Source: Prorocentrum cordatum
Taxonomy: Eukaryota > Sar > Dinophyceae > Prorocentrales > Prorocentraceae
Direction: 5' to 3'
Assembly (NCBI GenBank): GCA_963575745.1
Contig: CAUYUJ010003670.1
Span: forward strand, 74,001 to 138,000
Length of the DNA: 64,000 nt
Shown here: positions 34,060 to 44,039 of the stretch, piece after piece
Numbering within the stretch: position 1 is the stretch's first letter
Layout: every line of letters begins with the position of its first letter
Program-made: the position numbers and the translations under genes
Notes under the pieces: generated by a model
The model's input: the letters and a program-made list of their open reading frames with translations, nothing else
The model's database searches: none
Told to the model about the DNA's origin: nothing

Positions 34060-34220
34060 GGGGGAAGTGAGAAGGAGAAGGCCTTCTCAGAAAAGGGCGG
34101 GGCTTCTCAGAAGTCCTCCGGCCTTCTGAGAGGTGATCTGTGTCTTCGTGGAAGGCTTTGAAATCTTCTCACAAGGCCGTGGGACTTCAGAGCCTTCTGA
34201 GAAGGCCCGCCCCTTCTCAC
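34060..34220. repeat. CTTCTCAGAAG-rich dispersed repeat, copy A
   Basis: Begins GGCGGCGAGCGAGGGGGGAA, then repeated GCCTTCTCAGAA / TTCTCAGAAGTCC / CCTTCTGAGAGG elements, and ends AAGGCCGTGG and GCCTTCTGAGAAGGC. The order matches copy B at 48265-48405. Confidence 0.8.
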
Positions 34221-34240
34221 TTCCCCCCTGCCCCAGGGCC

Positions 34241-34290
34241 GTTTTTTCGTCGCGAGTCGTTCTCTGACTGTCCTGGGGCCCGGAGAGGGC
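34241..34290 (-). repeat. Dispersed GGGACCGTCA motif, copy 6 (inverted)
   Basis: On the minus strand: CCGGGCCCCAGGACAGTCAG then AGAACGACTCGCGACGAAAA. Confidence 0.6.
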
Positions 34291-34823
34291 CCCCAGAGGC
34301 CGAACATTTAGAGAGGCTTCACGTCTCGATTTTTTCACGACGCCAGCATGTCTGGGAAGTGGTGCCCTGCTCCGCCGCGTGCAGCACGTCGACTTCTCGC
34401 CGCCCGCAGGCCCGCCCACGGCTCCCAGGCCTGGCCTATCGCCCGCCCGCAGGCTGGGGCACGGCCGGCAGGATGTCTGCTGCGCCGCCTGGCGGTGAGG
34501 GGAGTCGAGGTCTTCTTTCGGGGGCGGGGTACGAGGGGGGTGATGACTCAGGTGGGTGGATCCCATGGCGGGGGCCATGACATCTCCCCAGATTTCATGG
34601 CGCCTCTCCTGATTTCACTGCGGCACCGGCCCTGCCGCCGGCCATGATTTGCGCTCCCCCTCTTGGACGCCCCCTTTTTGGGCGTCCCCGACTTTTGCTG
34701 CGTCTCGGTTTTGGAGTTGGCCCAGCACTGGTTCCCGCCAGCCGAGAGGACGGGCAGGTTCGAGGTCCGAGGCTCTGGGCCCGGGAAGGCCCTGTGCCCT
34801 TTTCTGCCCCCGGGCTCTGTCTT

Positions 34824-34866
34824 CGGGCCCTGGGGGCCGTGAAGAACGGATCCGGGACTCTTCATT
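34824..34866 (+). repeat. Dispersed GGGACCGTCA motif, copy 7
   Basis: Reads GGGCCCTGGGGGCCGTGAAG then AACGGATCCGGGACTCTTC. Confidence 0.55.
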
Positions 34867-34922
34867 CGCTACTCCTGACACTCATGACGTTGACATGACA
34901 GAATACGCAGCGGATCGGACTG

Positions 34923-35422
34923 ATGATGTGCGCGGTGGCAGACACGTTCACGATGAAGATCACCCACCCGATCATCAGCCACACCGCGGAAGAGCTGGAG
35001 GGCTTCCGCGAGAGGGTCAACGGCCTACGATCGGCGAAGGACAAAGAAGGTTTCAAGCACTTGGGACCTCCGACCCCCGCGCTGGCCCTGGCGATGCTCG
35101 AGGGCCTTCAGGCTTGCGAGATAGGCGGCCGCGTGCGAACGCGTACCTCGAGAAATGCCAGCCGAAGGACCACGAGACCGAGCCGACAATCGACATGGAC
35201 CATATCAACGATCAAGTACACTTCATCAGGGTCGAGAAGACCGCAGACCCCAACATCGCCAAGTTAATGCTGGGCATCAACGACTGGGACGGCCGCGCCA
35301 TGCTCTTAGAGGGCCTTCGGGCCGAGGGACAGACATCCCATCACCTGGGGCCCGCCCCAGCGGGCTGGCTGGAAGAGGAGATCTCGGTTTGGCTGGAGCA
35401 CTTTCGGAAAACCGCCGCATAA
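34923..35422 (+). pseudogene. Unrecognised coding sequence with one frameshift
   Basis: The first frame starts at the ATG at 34923 and reads MMCAVADTFTMKITHPIISH, then EELEGFRERVNGLRSAKDKE and PPTPALALAMLEGLQACEIG. Near 35130 the coding character moves to another frame, which reads ANAYLEKCQPKDHETEPTID, RVEKTADPNIAKLMLGINDW and ends GWLEEEISVWLEHFRKTAA with a TAA at 35422. The codons look protein-like throughout, with amphipathic helices and no repeats. The pieces join well around one frameshift (or a very short intron), giving roughly 165 codons. The general build (P-T-P....L, then a basic I..LM/L segment, then a P..W(L/M)E.E...WL end) reminds me of proteins common in dinoflagellate genomes, often near non-LTR elements. 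No function can be given. Confidence 0.4.
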
Positions 35423-36590
35423 TTTTCGTCCATGTCGATACTCTCACAGCGTCTACACCAGCACCGACGCCAGCTCAGGCACCATCTCCGCCTGCGTCAG
35501 ACAACATCGTCGTGAATGCGATTCGGCCATATGGGAAGATGATGGTGATGAGGCTGCAGACTTAATTTTCCTGAAGAGATTCTCCGCCGACCCCCTTAGC
35601 GCCGTTCCCGCCGTGTCCCAGCGGAGCAGGTTGATGTGCACAGTTTCGACTCCGGCCGCGTCCTTCTCCTCCTCCTCCTCCTCCTCCTCCTCCTCCTCCT
35701 CCTCCTCCCCCATTAACCTTCCCCCGCCTTATCATAACGTAGGGAACATATCCGTGATGAGCGCCAGTTTCAGGGTCTATTTCAACGTGCAATGCTTGTC
35801 CGCCCGCCAACTGCGTGCGGCACCGTTGCAGCGCACGGCCTTTAAAGGCAAGGGGCAGCCCCCCAGTTCGGAAGCGCTGTAGCGGCGAGCTAAACATGTA
35901 TATTCTTTTCGAAGGATTCGGCGGCGTCGCCCGAGGCCTCGGTGTCGTGTGGCATGGCCGTCTCACTCCCACTCGTGGTAGCGTCCATCAGTACATTCAC
36001 AGTATGTGAAACTATTGCTGCTCCCGTGCCGTAGGGAAAAAACACTGAACCAGATGGAACCCCATCCTGACCGATTTTCTGGAGTCCCAACGAGTTCAGA
36101 CCCCCCGGCCGCCTCCAATCTTGGTCTTTCTCTTGTCCTTCCTGGCCCTCGCACCGCTCGCCTTCGGGCCCTCGTTCGGCCCCCCTCGTTGCTGCTGCGT
36201 TCTTTTTGTCAGGGGAGGTCGGGTTTGACGCTAGCCCACGTCCGGATAAAGAGGGGAACGGGCAGTTGGGGCGCCCCCGCACATCCAGTGCGGCCGAGCA
36301 GGCGCAGATCGCGGCCGGCTTGAACGGCGGCCCCGAGCTGTTTTGCTGGATGTTGTTCAAGGCCAGCCGTCTTTCTCTTCCTCCTCCTCCTCCTCCTCCT
36401 GGCGGCTGCGGACGGAAGGGTCGAGGGAGGCGAGGGATAGGGAGAGGGAGTCCTTCGACCCTGGGGGGACCTGGCAAGAGAGCGCGCCCCCGACGGGCGT
36501 CCAGCGATAACCCCGTCAGTCCTGCCGTGGCAGGCTTCGGGGCTCGCTGAGTCGCTGGCAGACCGTCGGGCCAGGTTTATAAAATCCGTT
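35423..36590. other. No confident gene
   Basis: Contains (TCC)n at 35662-35712 and a CTCCTCCTCC patch near 36380. On the minus strand 36010-35890 a frame reads HTVNVLMDATTSGSETAMPH and continues to a stop. It looks protein-like but has no context. Confidence 0.3.
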
Positions 36591-36596
36591 TAATAA

Positions 36597-36623
36597 GTTT
36601 CTCCCAGTCTGCCGGGAGAAACC
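36597..36623. repeat. Hairpin with 9-bp stem
   Basis: GTTTCTCCC and GGGAGAAAC pair perfectly around a 9-nt loop (AGTCTGCCG-like). An AT-rich TTTATAAAATCCGTTTAATA stretch lies just upstream. Could be a structured RNA or terminator-like hairpin; no gene partner is seen. Confidence 0.6.
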
Positions 36624-36649
36624 CGCGCCGGCCGGACCGGTGGCGGCAT

Positions 36650-36830
36650 GCTATCGAAGAAGAAGAAGGGAGAGGGAGAGGGACGGGAGGAGGGGGGACG
36701 GGAGGAATGAGGGCAGGAGGGAGGAGGAAAGGGAGATCAGGGAAGAGGAGGAGGAGGAGGAGGAGGAGGAGGAGGAGGAGGAGGAGGAGGAGGAGGAGGA
36801 GGAGGAGGAGGAGGAGGAAGAGGATGAGGT
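36650..36830 (+). repeat. GGA-rich tract and (GGA)n microsatellite
   Basis: Purine-rich GAAGAAGAAGGGAGAGGG, then GGA triplets from about 36740 to 36822. Confidence 0.9.
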
Positions 36831-36999
36831 AACTGACCCCGAGCCCCGGATAATGAGTTACCCCCCCCTTTCACGACTGAGTATTGATTATCCCCGGCGA
36901 ATGCAGTTTTTGTCAAGGAAGAGTGGCGGCAAGGCCGAACTTTATCTTGCGTGAGAAAATTGGGAATCGAAGTTGCTTTTTCCTACGTTGAGTAGCAAA

Positions 37000-39120
37000 G
37001 ACTCCTAAGGATTCCGATGGATGTCCTAGGGAATCCCATGGTTTCCCCATGGATTCCGATGGATTTCCGAAGGAATCCCAAAGATGTCCGAAGGAATCTT
37101 CTGAACTTCCTACCTACGGGATCTCAAAGCAATCTTATGGAATTCATGAGTTATCCTGCGCATTTCTTGCTTCAGGACATCCATGGAAGACCCATGGATT
37201 CCTGAAGACATGTTTCGGAATCCTTCGGGAATCCATCTGATTCCCTGGAAAATCAATAGGAGCCCTTAGGAAATCAATCGGGGCTTTTAGGACATCCATC
37301 GAGTTCCTTAGGAAAGCCATTGGATTCCTCAGGAAACGCGGCGATTCCAGAGAAATCCATCGGGTTCATTTGAACAGCCATAGGATTCCTTCGGACATCC
37401 ATAGGATTCCTTCGGGAACTCATAGTATTCCGGAGATACTCCATAGGATGGCAATATATCGGAATCCGTCGGTAATCAATAAGCATCAGTAGGACATCCA
37501 TAGGAGTCCTTCGGAAATGCATCGGATTCTTCAGGAATTCCATGGAAAACCTTAAGACATCAAGTGGATCCCGTAGGGAATCCATCGGAGTTCTTAGGAT
37601 GGGATTTCTCCGGAAATCCACCGGATCCCTGAGGAAATCTGTAGGAACCTTTAGAACATCCATCGGATCCCTTAGGACGTCCACAGGATGCCGGAGGAAG
37701 TCCAATCGAATCTTTAACAAATATGTCGGACTCCTAATACATATGACTCTTAAGGCAATGCATAGGATTCCGTAGGACATCCATACGATTCCTTACAAAA
37801 TCTTTAGGATCTTTTAGAACATCCATCGGGTTCCTTAGAGAAATCTATAGGAATCCGTAAAACGAATCCATAGGGGTCCTTAGGATATCCATGGGGTCTT
37901 CAGGATAACCATAGGATTCCTTGGGCAATATATAGGAATGTCTGGGACATCCATGAGGATCCTTCGGACACCCATCGGATTCCTTAGGAAATCCGTGGGA
38001 TCCCGTAGGAGACCAATAAGATTCATGAGGAAATCCACAGGATCCCTTCGTAGACAATCCTGGGATCTTGTTTGGAACATTAAAGGCGTCCTTCGGAATG
38101 TCATGGGATTTCTTCAGCCAGCCGCATGATTCGTTAGGGAATGCGTAGGAATCCTTCGGTCATCATTCCTATGGAACCTTATCGATAGCCCAAGTATTCC
38201 CAGGGGTTTCTCTAACAATCCTATATTTTCCATAAGAATAACACCGACACCCTCAGGGATTATATCGATACCTTAAGGCACCTTTTGGTTTCTTGCCCAA
38301 AAGAATGTCATATCTTATAGATTTCCCAGGGCATCCTGTGGATGTCCTAAGGATTTTCCCGGATGCCCCAAGGAACGCGATGTTTTCTTTTTCACGGACT
38401 TCTATGGCTTTCTTGGGGGGGTCCTATGGATTGCCAGAAGAATCCTTTAGATGCCACGCGTAATGTTATAGATGTCCTCAATAATCCTGTGACTGTCTTG
38501 ACGAATCCTTTGGATGAGTCCTAAGGATTCCATTGCGAATCCGATGTGTTTCCTCCGGCATCCCATGGATTCCCCAAGAAACCCGACAGATTCCCTAAGG
38601 ACCCCGATGCATTCCCCAAGGATCCCGATGGATGTCCAATGGATTCCGATGGAATTCCTAAGGCTTAGTATAGGTGTACTAAAGAATCTTATGGCTTCCC
38701 CAAGGAACCACATGGAATTCTATGGATATCCGAAGGAATTCTTGGGAGATTCTTACATATTGCCAAGGGGTCATACGGACTCCCCTAAGGAACCTTCTAT
38801 ATTCCCTAATGGATGTCTTGGGGATTCAATGGATGTCCCTTGGCTTCCTATGGATTCCCTAAGGAATATTGTGGGTGTCGGAAGGATTTGTATAGATGTC
38901 CTAAGGACTCAGGTGGATGTCCCAATGAGATTTAATGATTACCCCAGGAAATCTCTGGGTGTTGTAAGGCATTGCGTGGATTGCTTAAGGACTCCTACGG
39001 ATTTCCGTAGGAATCTTATGCAGCTTTGAAAACATACCTGAATACTCGAAGGCATCCTCTGGTTTTCCTGGGGTTTCTTTTTTATGTCCCAGGGGAAATC
39101 TTATAGAATTATTTAATCCT
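37000..39120. repeat. Array of a near-palindromic 21-bp repeat with orientation switches
   Basis: The consensus in one orientation is GGAATCC(A/G)ATGGATTTCC plus TAA. From about 37000 to 37235 and again from about 38330 to 39030 it reads ...ATGGAT(T/G)TCC; from about 37240 to 38150 it reads as the reverse complement (ATCCATCGGATTCCTTAGGA). The unit is diverged, but the CCTAAGG and ATCC-GGAT parts are constant. Because 21 bp equals seven codons, frames show a repeating NPMDFLR-like peptide. Confidence 0.85.
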
Positions 39121-39154
39121 ACTGTTCTTCCTCCTCCTCGCGCGCCCAGCTCGT

Positions 39155-39236
39155 TTTTTTTTTTTTTTTTTTTTTGTTTTTTTTTTTTTTTGTTTGTTTT
39201 TTTTGTTTGTTGTTGTTGTTATATATATATATATAT
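39155..39236 (+). repeat. Poly-T / (TTTG)n / (TA)n tract
   Basis: About 21 T, then TTTTGTTTG-type interruptions, GTTGTTGTTG and (TA)n. Confidence 0.95.
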
Positions 39237-39399
39237 ATTCCGCTTTTGAAAATGATAGGAAAGAGTTAAGTTTTACAAATAAAAAACCGTGGGTCCCGAA
39301 TCCAAGTTTTTTTTTGAAATCTGGTCCTGGGGTTCTTCGTCTTCCTCCTTCTTCTTCTCTTCCTCCTTCTCCTCCCCATCCTCCTCCTCTTCTGGATTC

Positions 39400-39825
39400 C
39401 CTGGTTGATTTCCAATGGATTTCCTACGGGATCCGATGGATTTCCGGCGGGATCCTATGGATTGTGGATTCCCTTCGGAATCTTATGGGTGTCCTAAGGC
39501 ATCCGGCGGATTTCGTCAGGAAGCCCATGTCCCATGGACTCCCATGGATTCCCTCTTGATTCATATCGATTTCCTACAGGATGTCCTAAGGAATCTCAGT
39601 GATCTCCTCTGGAGTCCGATGGATTTCCTGAGGATTCCGATAGATTTCCGAAGGCGTCCAACGGATTCCCCAAGGGTTCTCATGGAGTTTCTTTGGGATC
39701 CCATGGACTTCCTCCGGGATCAATTGGATGTCATGAGAAACTGAAGATTTCCACGGGAATCCCATGGATATCCGGAGAGACCCAATGGATTTCTAAGGAT
39801 GCATGTAGATTTTCTAAGGACTCCC
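39400..39825 (+). repeat. Second 21-bp repeat array
   Basis: Same GGAATCC-ATGGATTTCC-type units as 37000-39120, in plus orientation. Confidence 0.85.
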
Positions 39826-40011
39826 ATGATTTTTGCGTTGCCAAGCGCGTCGTTGGGGCCGCGCATTGCCGGGCGTGTCGCTGGAGCTGCGCAGTGCCAT
39901 GCGCGTCGCTGGGGCTGCGTGCTGCCGAGCGCACTCCTCGCGCCATTCGCGGCCCCATAGGTATCTCCACGGGGCGCTCTTCTCTCCGGCCCCCCCCCCT
40001 TCCGATGCCGT

Positions 40012-41130
40012 GTGAAGCTCGCGAGCTTCGCCGGAGCGTCGCCTGCCGAGCGCTGCGAGCCGCCCGGGCTTCTCGAGCTCATCGAGCAGGCAACCGCGGC
40101 GTCCGCGCCCGAGACCCCCCAGCTCGAGACTCTGGAGGTCCTCCAGAAGATCGCCAGCCAGAACGAGCATATTATCGAGGAGCTCGGCTACGTCGGCGGC
40201 GAAGTCTCAAGTGCCGAGATGCGTCAGTGCCGAGCTAGCGCGCAAGGCACTGACGAGGCTCGGATGACGGCGAGCTTCTTGAAAACCGAGAACGCGATCC
40301 AGTCCTCGAGCGCGCAGCAAGCCGCCCTCGAGAATGCGTCCTAAGGGCGGGGGCCTCAAGGCGATAGAGCACGGGGCGCCTTCCAGGACAAGGGCGAGAG
40401 GCGCGCCGAACTGGCAGTCGCTCTGTGTCACCAGACGCATGTTGAGCAAGGCAAGTGCTGGTGCGACATGTTCGGGGGCCATGGCGAGCAACCGGATGAC
40501 CACTTCCGACCCGCGCCGAGTTCCCGCGAGAAGATGCTCGAATTTGCGCGGGCCAAGGGCGTCTAGCTCGGCGAGAACGAGCTGACGATTGCTTCCCCGC
40601 GGGTCCTACGCCGAGCGCGTCCACGCGAGCCTCGGCGAGGTGAGCGAGGAACTCCCGGCTCTCCACGAGCTGGTCATGCCTCTCAACAAGTCCTTCGAGC
40701 CGATCCCCGACGAGGGCGTCGGCGACGGCGAGAAACTCTACGAGACGATCGACGAACGTGTCAAGAACTAGGTCAAGTATGCCACGGAGTGCCACATGTT
40801 GCAGTCGAGCTTCAGCAAGCGCATCGCGACGTCCGAGCGCGCGGTCCGTCGATGCCTCCACGCCGAGCGGACTGCGGACAAGCGCCGCGAGATCTCCCAG
40901 GACAGGTACATGTCTGATCGCCAGAAGTACGACGAGGACCTTTACCTCGCGCGCGAGCGCCATGGCCAGGAGTGCGTCGAGGGCCACTGCGAGATGAATT
41001 TCCCAGCCGTCGTCGAGGCAAACCAAATGTTCGAGCAGCTGCAGAAGTAGCGAGCGACCGCGAAGAGCGAGGGCGAGGCCAGGGGCGAGCCCGAGGCCGA
41101 GGGGTCGAGCATGCAGCGCGCCCGAGGCGG
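40012..41130 (+). pseudogene. Interrupted coding sequence, probable coiled-coil protein
   Basis: Frame 1 starts MKLASFAGASPAERCEPPGL and reads ETLEVLQKIASQNEHIIEEL, then LKTENAIQSSSAQQAALENA to a TAA at 40342. Beyond the stop the same frame still reads protein-like (KMLEFARAKGV, TAG at 40561, LGENELTI). A frameshift follows. The second frame from 40589 reads RVHASLGEVSEELPALHELV and YETIDERVKN, a TAG at 40769, then VKYATECHMLQSSFSKRIAT, DRQKYDEDLYLARERHGQEC and a TAG at 41047. Heptad-rich, Glu/Lys/Arg-rich composition suggests a coiled coil. No domain is recognised. All four in-frame stops are TAA or TAG, none TGA. It is most simply a decayed, intronless (retroposed) gene copy. No SL was found upstream. 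Confidence 0.4.
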
Positions 41131-41254
41131 CGAGCGGTGGCCGCGCGAGGCCTGGCGAGGCGACCGCCTCGCGCAATCTGTCGGGGGGTCTTCCCCAAGC
41201 GAGTTGCGTTTCGAGCACCTCCCCTCTCGCCGCGAAGCTTCGAGTGCTCCATTA

Positions 41255-41930
41255 ACGACGCTCGATCCTCGACCATCGGATCGAGCATCTTCGATCTTGC
41301 ATCTGAGCATCTCCGAGCACCGGGAATCCTAGATCCTAGGGTCGCTCAGCTTGGATCCAAGACAGAGGATGCTCGATCCGAGGATTGAGGATCGAGGGTT
41401 CACTATCTTGGCGTCATCAACGGCGCTCGATCTTCGACCCTCGGATCGAGCATCTTCGATCTTGGACCCGAGCATCTCCGAGCAGCTCGGATCCTAGATC
41501 CGAGGATGGCTCAGCTTGGATCCAAGACAGAGGATGCTCGATCCGAGGACCGATGATCAAGGAGATTCTATATTGGCGTCATCAACGACGCTCGATCCTC
41601 GACTTTCGGATCGAGCATCTTCGATCTTGGGCCCGGGCATCTTCGAGCACTTCGGTTGCTAGATTCGAGGGTCGCTCAGCTTGGATCCAAGATGGAGGAT
41701 GTTCGATCCGAGGGTTGAGGATCGAGCGTCGTTCATCGTCGACCGTTCTCGTCGCCGTTCTCGGGCCCAGGCCGCCGTCGACGAGGCTCGATCCCCGACC
41801 CTCGGATTCGGGCATCATCGGTTTTGGCTCCGAGCATCTTCGAGTACCTCGGATCGTGGATTCGAGGTTCGCCTAGCCTGGGCTCGAGGTTCTTGGGTCG
41901 TCGACCCGAGGATCGTGGATTGAGCCTCGA
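41255..41930 (+). repeat. About four units of a 165-bp tandem repeat
   Basis: GGATCGAGCATCTTCGATCT(T) recurs near 41280, 41443, 41607 and, diverged, 41808. The accompanying CGAGCATC(T/C)(C/T)CGAGCA(C/G) and CTCAGCTTGGATCCAAGA are in the same order in each unit. Confidence 0.85.
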
Positions 41931-41934
41931 TCCT

Positions 41935-42160
41935 GACGATGGTGATGATGATGGCGATGATGACGAGGGTGCCGATGATGATGTTGAGGAGGGAAATGAG
42001 GGGGGTGTGGGGCAAGAGGAGGATGATGAGGAGGGGAAGTTGGAACAGCAACAGCAACAACGACAGCAAACAACAAGCAAACAACAACACACCAACAGCA
42101 AGCGACATCAGCAACGTCACCACACAAACCAACAACGGCAGCAGCAGCGCGCGCCCAGTA
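41935..42160 (+). repeat. GAT-rich and CAA-rich low-complexity tract
   Basis: GATGATGATG-like triplets to about 42030, then AACAGCAACAACGACAGCAA-like sequence. Confidence 0.85.
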
Positions 42161-42169
42161 TTTATTGCT

Positions 42170-42372
42170 GTTTTATATTCATATATATATGTATATATAT
42201 ATATATATATACATATGCATGTATGCATATGTTTGTATATGTGTAAATAATCATACATATATATATATGTATGCATGTATATTCATATATATTTATGTAT
42301 ATGTATATGTATAGGTATATGAATATGACTATGAATATGTATATGTATATGCATATGTATATGTATTCTCAT
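42170..42372 (+). repeat. (TATATG)n / (TA)n AT-rich repeat
   Basis: TATATATA and TATATGTATATG units; markedly AT-rich against the rest of the window. Confidence 0.95.
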
Positions 42373-42639
42373 GCGCACCTCTCCGAGGGAGTAGAGCTCA
42401 GAGGCGATTATTGCGCACGCGTCCGCGATTTTTCTGGGCGTTTCGCTCGGGACATCCTCGAAATCCTGAAAATCGGTGGCACCCGTCGCGCAGATCGCGA
42501 CGTCAGGGTCCAACAACACATGGGAAATTCAACATTTTAACATAAAACCTTCAAACGCACATGGTAATTTCAATACTTGTGACCCCGATTCTCAGTGAAT
42601 GGCGGTTTCGCTTGAAAAATCCTTCCAAAATCGAGCCTC

Positions 42640-42882
42640 GGACCCCGCCTCGGAGCCTCCTGGGGGCCTCCTGGAACCTCCTGGGGCCTCCTGGGCCTTC
42701 TGAACCTTCTGGCACCCCAGACCCCGCCTCGGAGCCTCCTGGGGGTTTCTTGAAACCTCCTGGGGCCTCCTGGGGCCTCCTGCGGCCTCCTGGAGCCTCT
42801 TGGGGCCTCCTAAAGCCTCCTGGGGTCTCCTGGGGCCTCCTGAGGCCGCCTGGGGCCTCCTGGGGCCCCCCGGGGCTTCAGA
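42640..42882 (+). repeat. CTCCTGGGGCCTC minisatellite
   Basis: 12- to 15-bp units such as GCCTCCTGGGGCCTCCTG. Related in composition to the CTTGGGGGCC blocks at 2998 and 22680. Confidence 0.9.
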
Positions 42883-42924
42883 ACTACATGCGCACAGAGA
42901 CACAAATCACGCCCAACACATCAC

Positions 42925-43185
42925 ACGCTAGGCAAACATAACATACACACACAACACCTACAACACACAAAAAGCACGCACCACACGAAGCATACATCAC
43001 AAACACACACACACACGCACGCACACACACACACACGCACACGCACACGCACACGCACACGCACACGCACACGCACACGCACACGCACACGCACACGCAC
43101 ACGCACACGCACACGCACACGCACACGCACACGCACACGCACACGCACACGCACACGCACACGCACACGCACAAGCTCACGCACA
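42925..43185 (+). repeat. (CACACG)n hexanucleotide array
   Basis: CA-rich sequence becoming a nearly pure CACACG/ACGCAC hexamer array from about 43016, ending at the assembly gap. Confidence 0.95.
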
Positions 43186-43285
43186 NNNNNNNNNNNNNNN
43201 NNNNNNNNNNNNNNNNNNNNNNNNNNNNNNNNNNNNNNNNNNNNNNNNNNNNNNNNNNNNNNNNNNNNNNNNNNNNNNNNNNNNN
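43186..43285. other. Assembly gap (100 N)
   Basis: Exactly 100 N, the usual placeholder for a gap of unknown size. It lies between a hexamer array and the start of a satellite array, both hard to assemble, so either array may be longer than shown. Confidence 0.95.
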
Positions 43286-43760
43286 CCCAGCACAGTGAGG
43301 CCACACGCAGACCCAAATTAGACCTCGCCATCCCTGGGGGGCTGCGATCTGTGAAACTGTCGCCACTTTCGAGGCCTGCTGGGGGGCCCAGCACAGTGAC
43401 GCCACGCGCAGACCCAAATTAGACCTCGCCATCCCTGGGGGGCTGCGATCTGTGAAACTGTCGCCACTTTCGAGGCCTGCTGGGGGGCCCAGCACAGTGA
43501 CGCCACGCGCGGACCCAAATTAGGCCTCGCCATCCCTGGGGGGCTGTGATCTGTGAAACTGTCGCCATTTTCGAGGCCTGCTGGGGGGCCCAGCACAGTG
43601 ACGCCACGCGCGGACTCAAATTAGACCTCGCCATCCCTGGGGGGGCTGTGATCTGTGAAACTGTCGCCACTTTCGAGGCCTGCTGGGGGGCCCAGCACAG
43701 TGACGCCACGCGCGGACCCAAATTAGACCTCGCCATCCCTTGGGGCCTGTGATCTGAGAT
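43286..43760 (+). repeat. 101-bp satellite, homogeneous array
   Basis: GACCTCGCCATCCCTGGGGG (or GGCCTCG) starts at 43321, 43422, 43523, 43624 and 43726, a period of 101-102 bp, with few differences between units. It is the same satellite as 19683-20330 but with GTGAAACTGTCGCCACTTTC and GGGGGGCCCAGCACAGTGAC variants. The minus-strand frames repeating LCWAPQQASK-like peptides are artefacts of the repeat. Confidence 0.95.
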
Positions 43761-44039
43761 CCCTGCTTTCGAAGTGGCTAGGGTTGCTCAGGGATTGTAA
43801 CTAATCAACTCTATCTAGTCCTTGTCCTGTAGCCAGTTTCCTGCGAGTCTCCTGAATTCCGTCTGCAGACATATTTAACCCTCGCTCCGTCATCGCCCCC
43901 CTTATAAAGTGTCCTAAACTATTTGCGCCCCGCGTTTGCGCAGGGGTGGGGTACGTCGCCAGGGTAATTTTGAAGGGGGGGAAGGGGGGGATTTGGTCCT
44001 TGGGTTCCTCGTCCTCGTCTTCCTCCTCCTCCTCCTCCC

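Larger units (their letters stand above)
31905..34460 (+). repeat. Cluster of nested diverged repeats (four copies of a GCAGCACGTCGACTTCTT unit)
   Basis: The landmark CGT(C/G)GCGTGCAGCAC(C/G)TCGACTT with a C/G-rich follow-on occurs near 31915, 32572, 33278 and 34374. A second landmark, CGTCGGAGA..CGC.CCATCTTCCACATGG(C)GCT, occurs near 32045, 32120, 32345, 33035, 33165, 33380 and 33460. The order of the two is partly conserved, suggesting a tandemly amplified unit of roughly 0.7-1 kb. Frames here repeat the same peptide pieces and are not genes. Confidence 0.65.

Noticed and set aside
38514-39029. 171-codon frame with NPMDFLR-like heptads
   Set aside because: The periodicity equals the 21-bp DNA repeat, and similar frames occur in the inverted tract on the other strand. 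Kept only as a finding about the repeat.
43318-43736. Minus-strand frames repeating LCWAPQQASK-like peptides
   Set aside because: They arise from the 101-bp satellite, whose period is not a multiple of 3, so the peptide changes frame in every unit.
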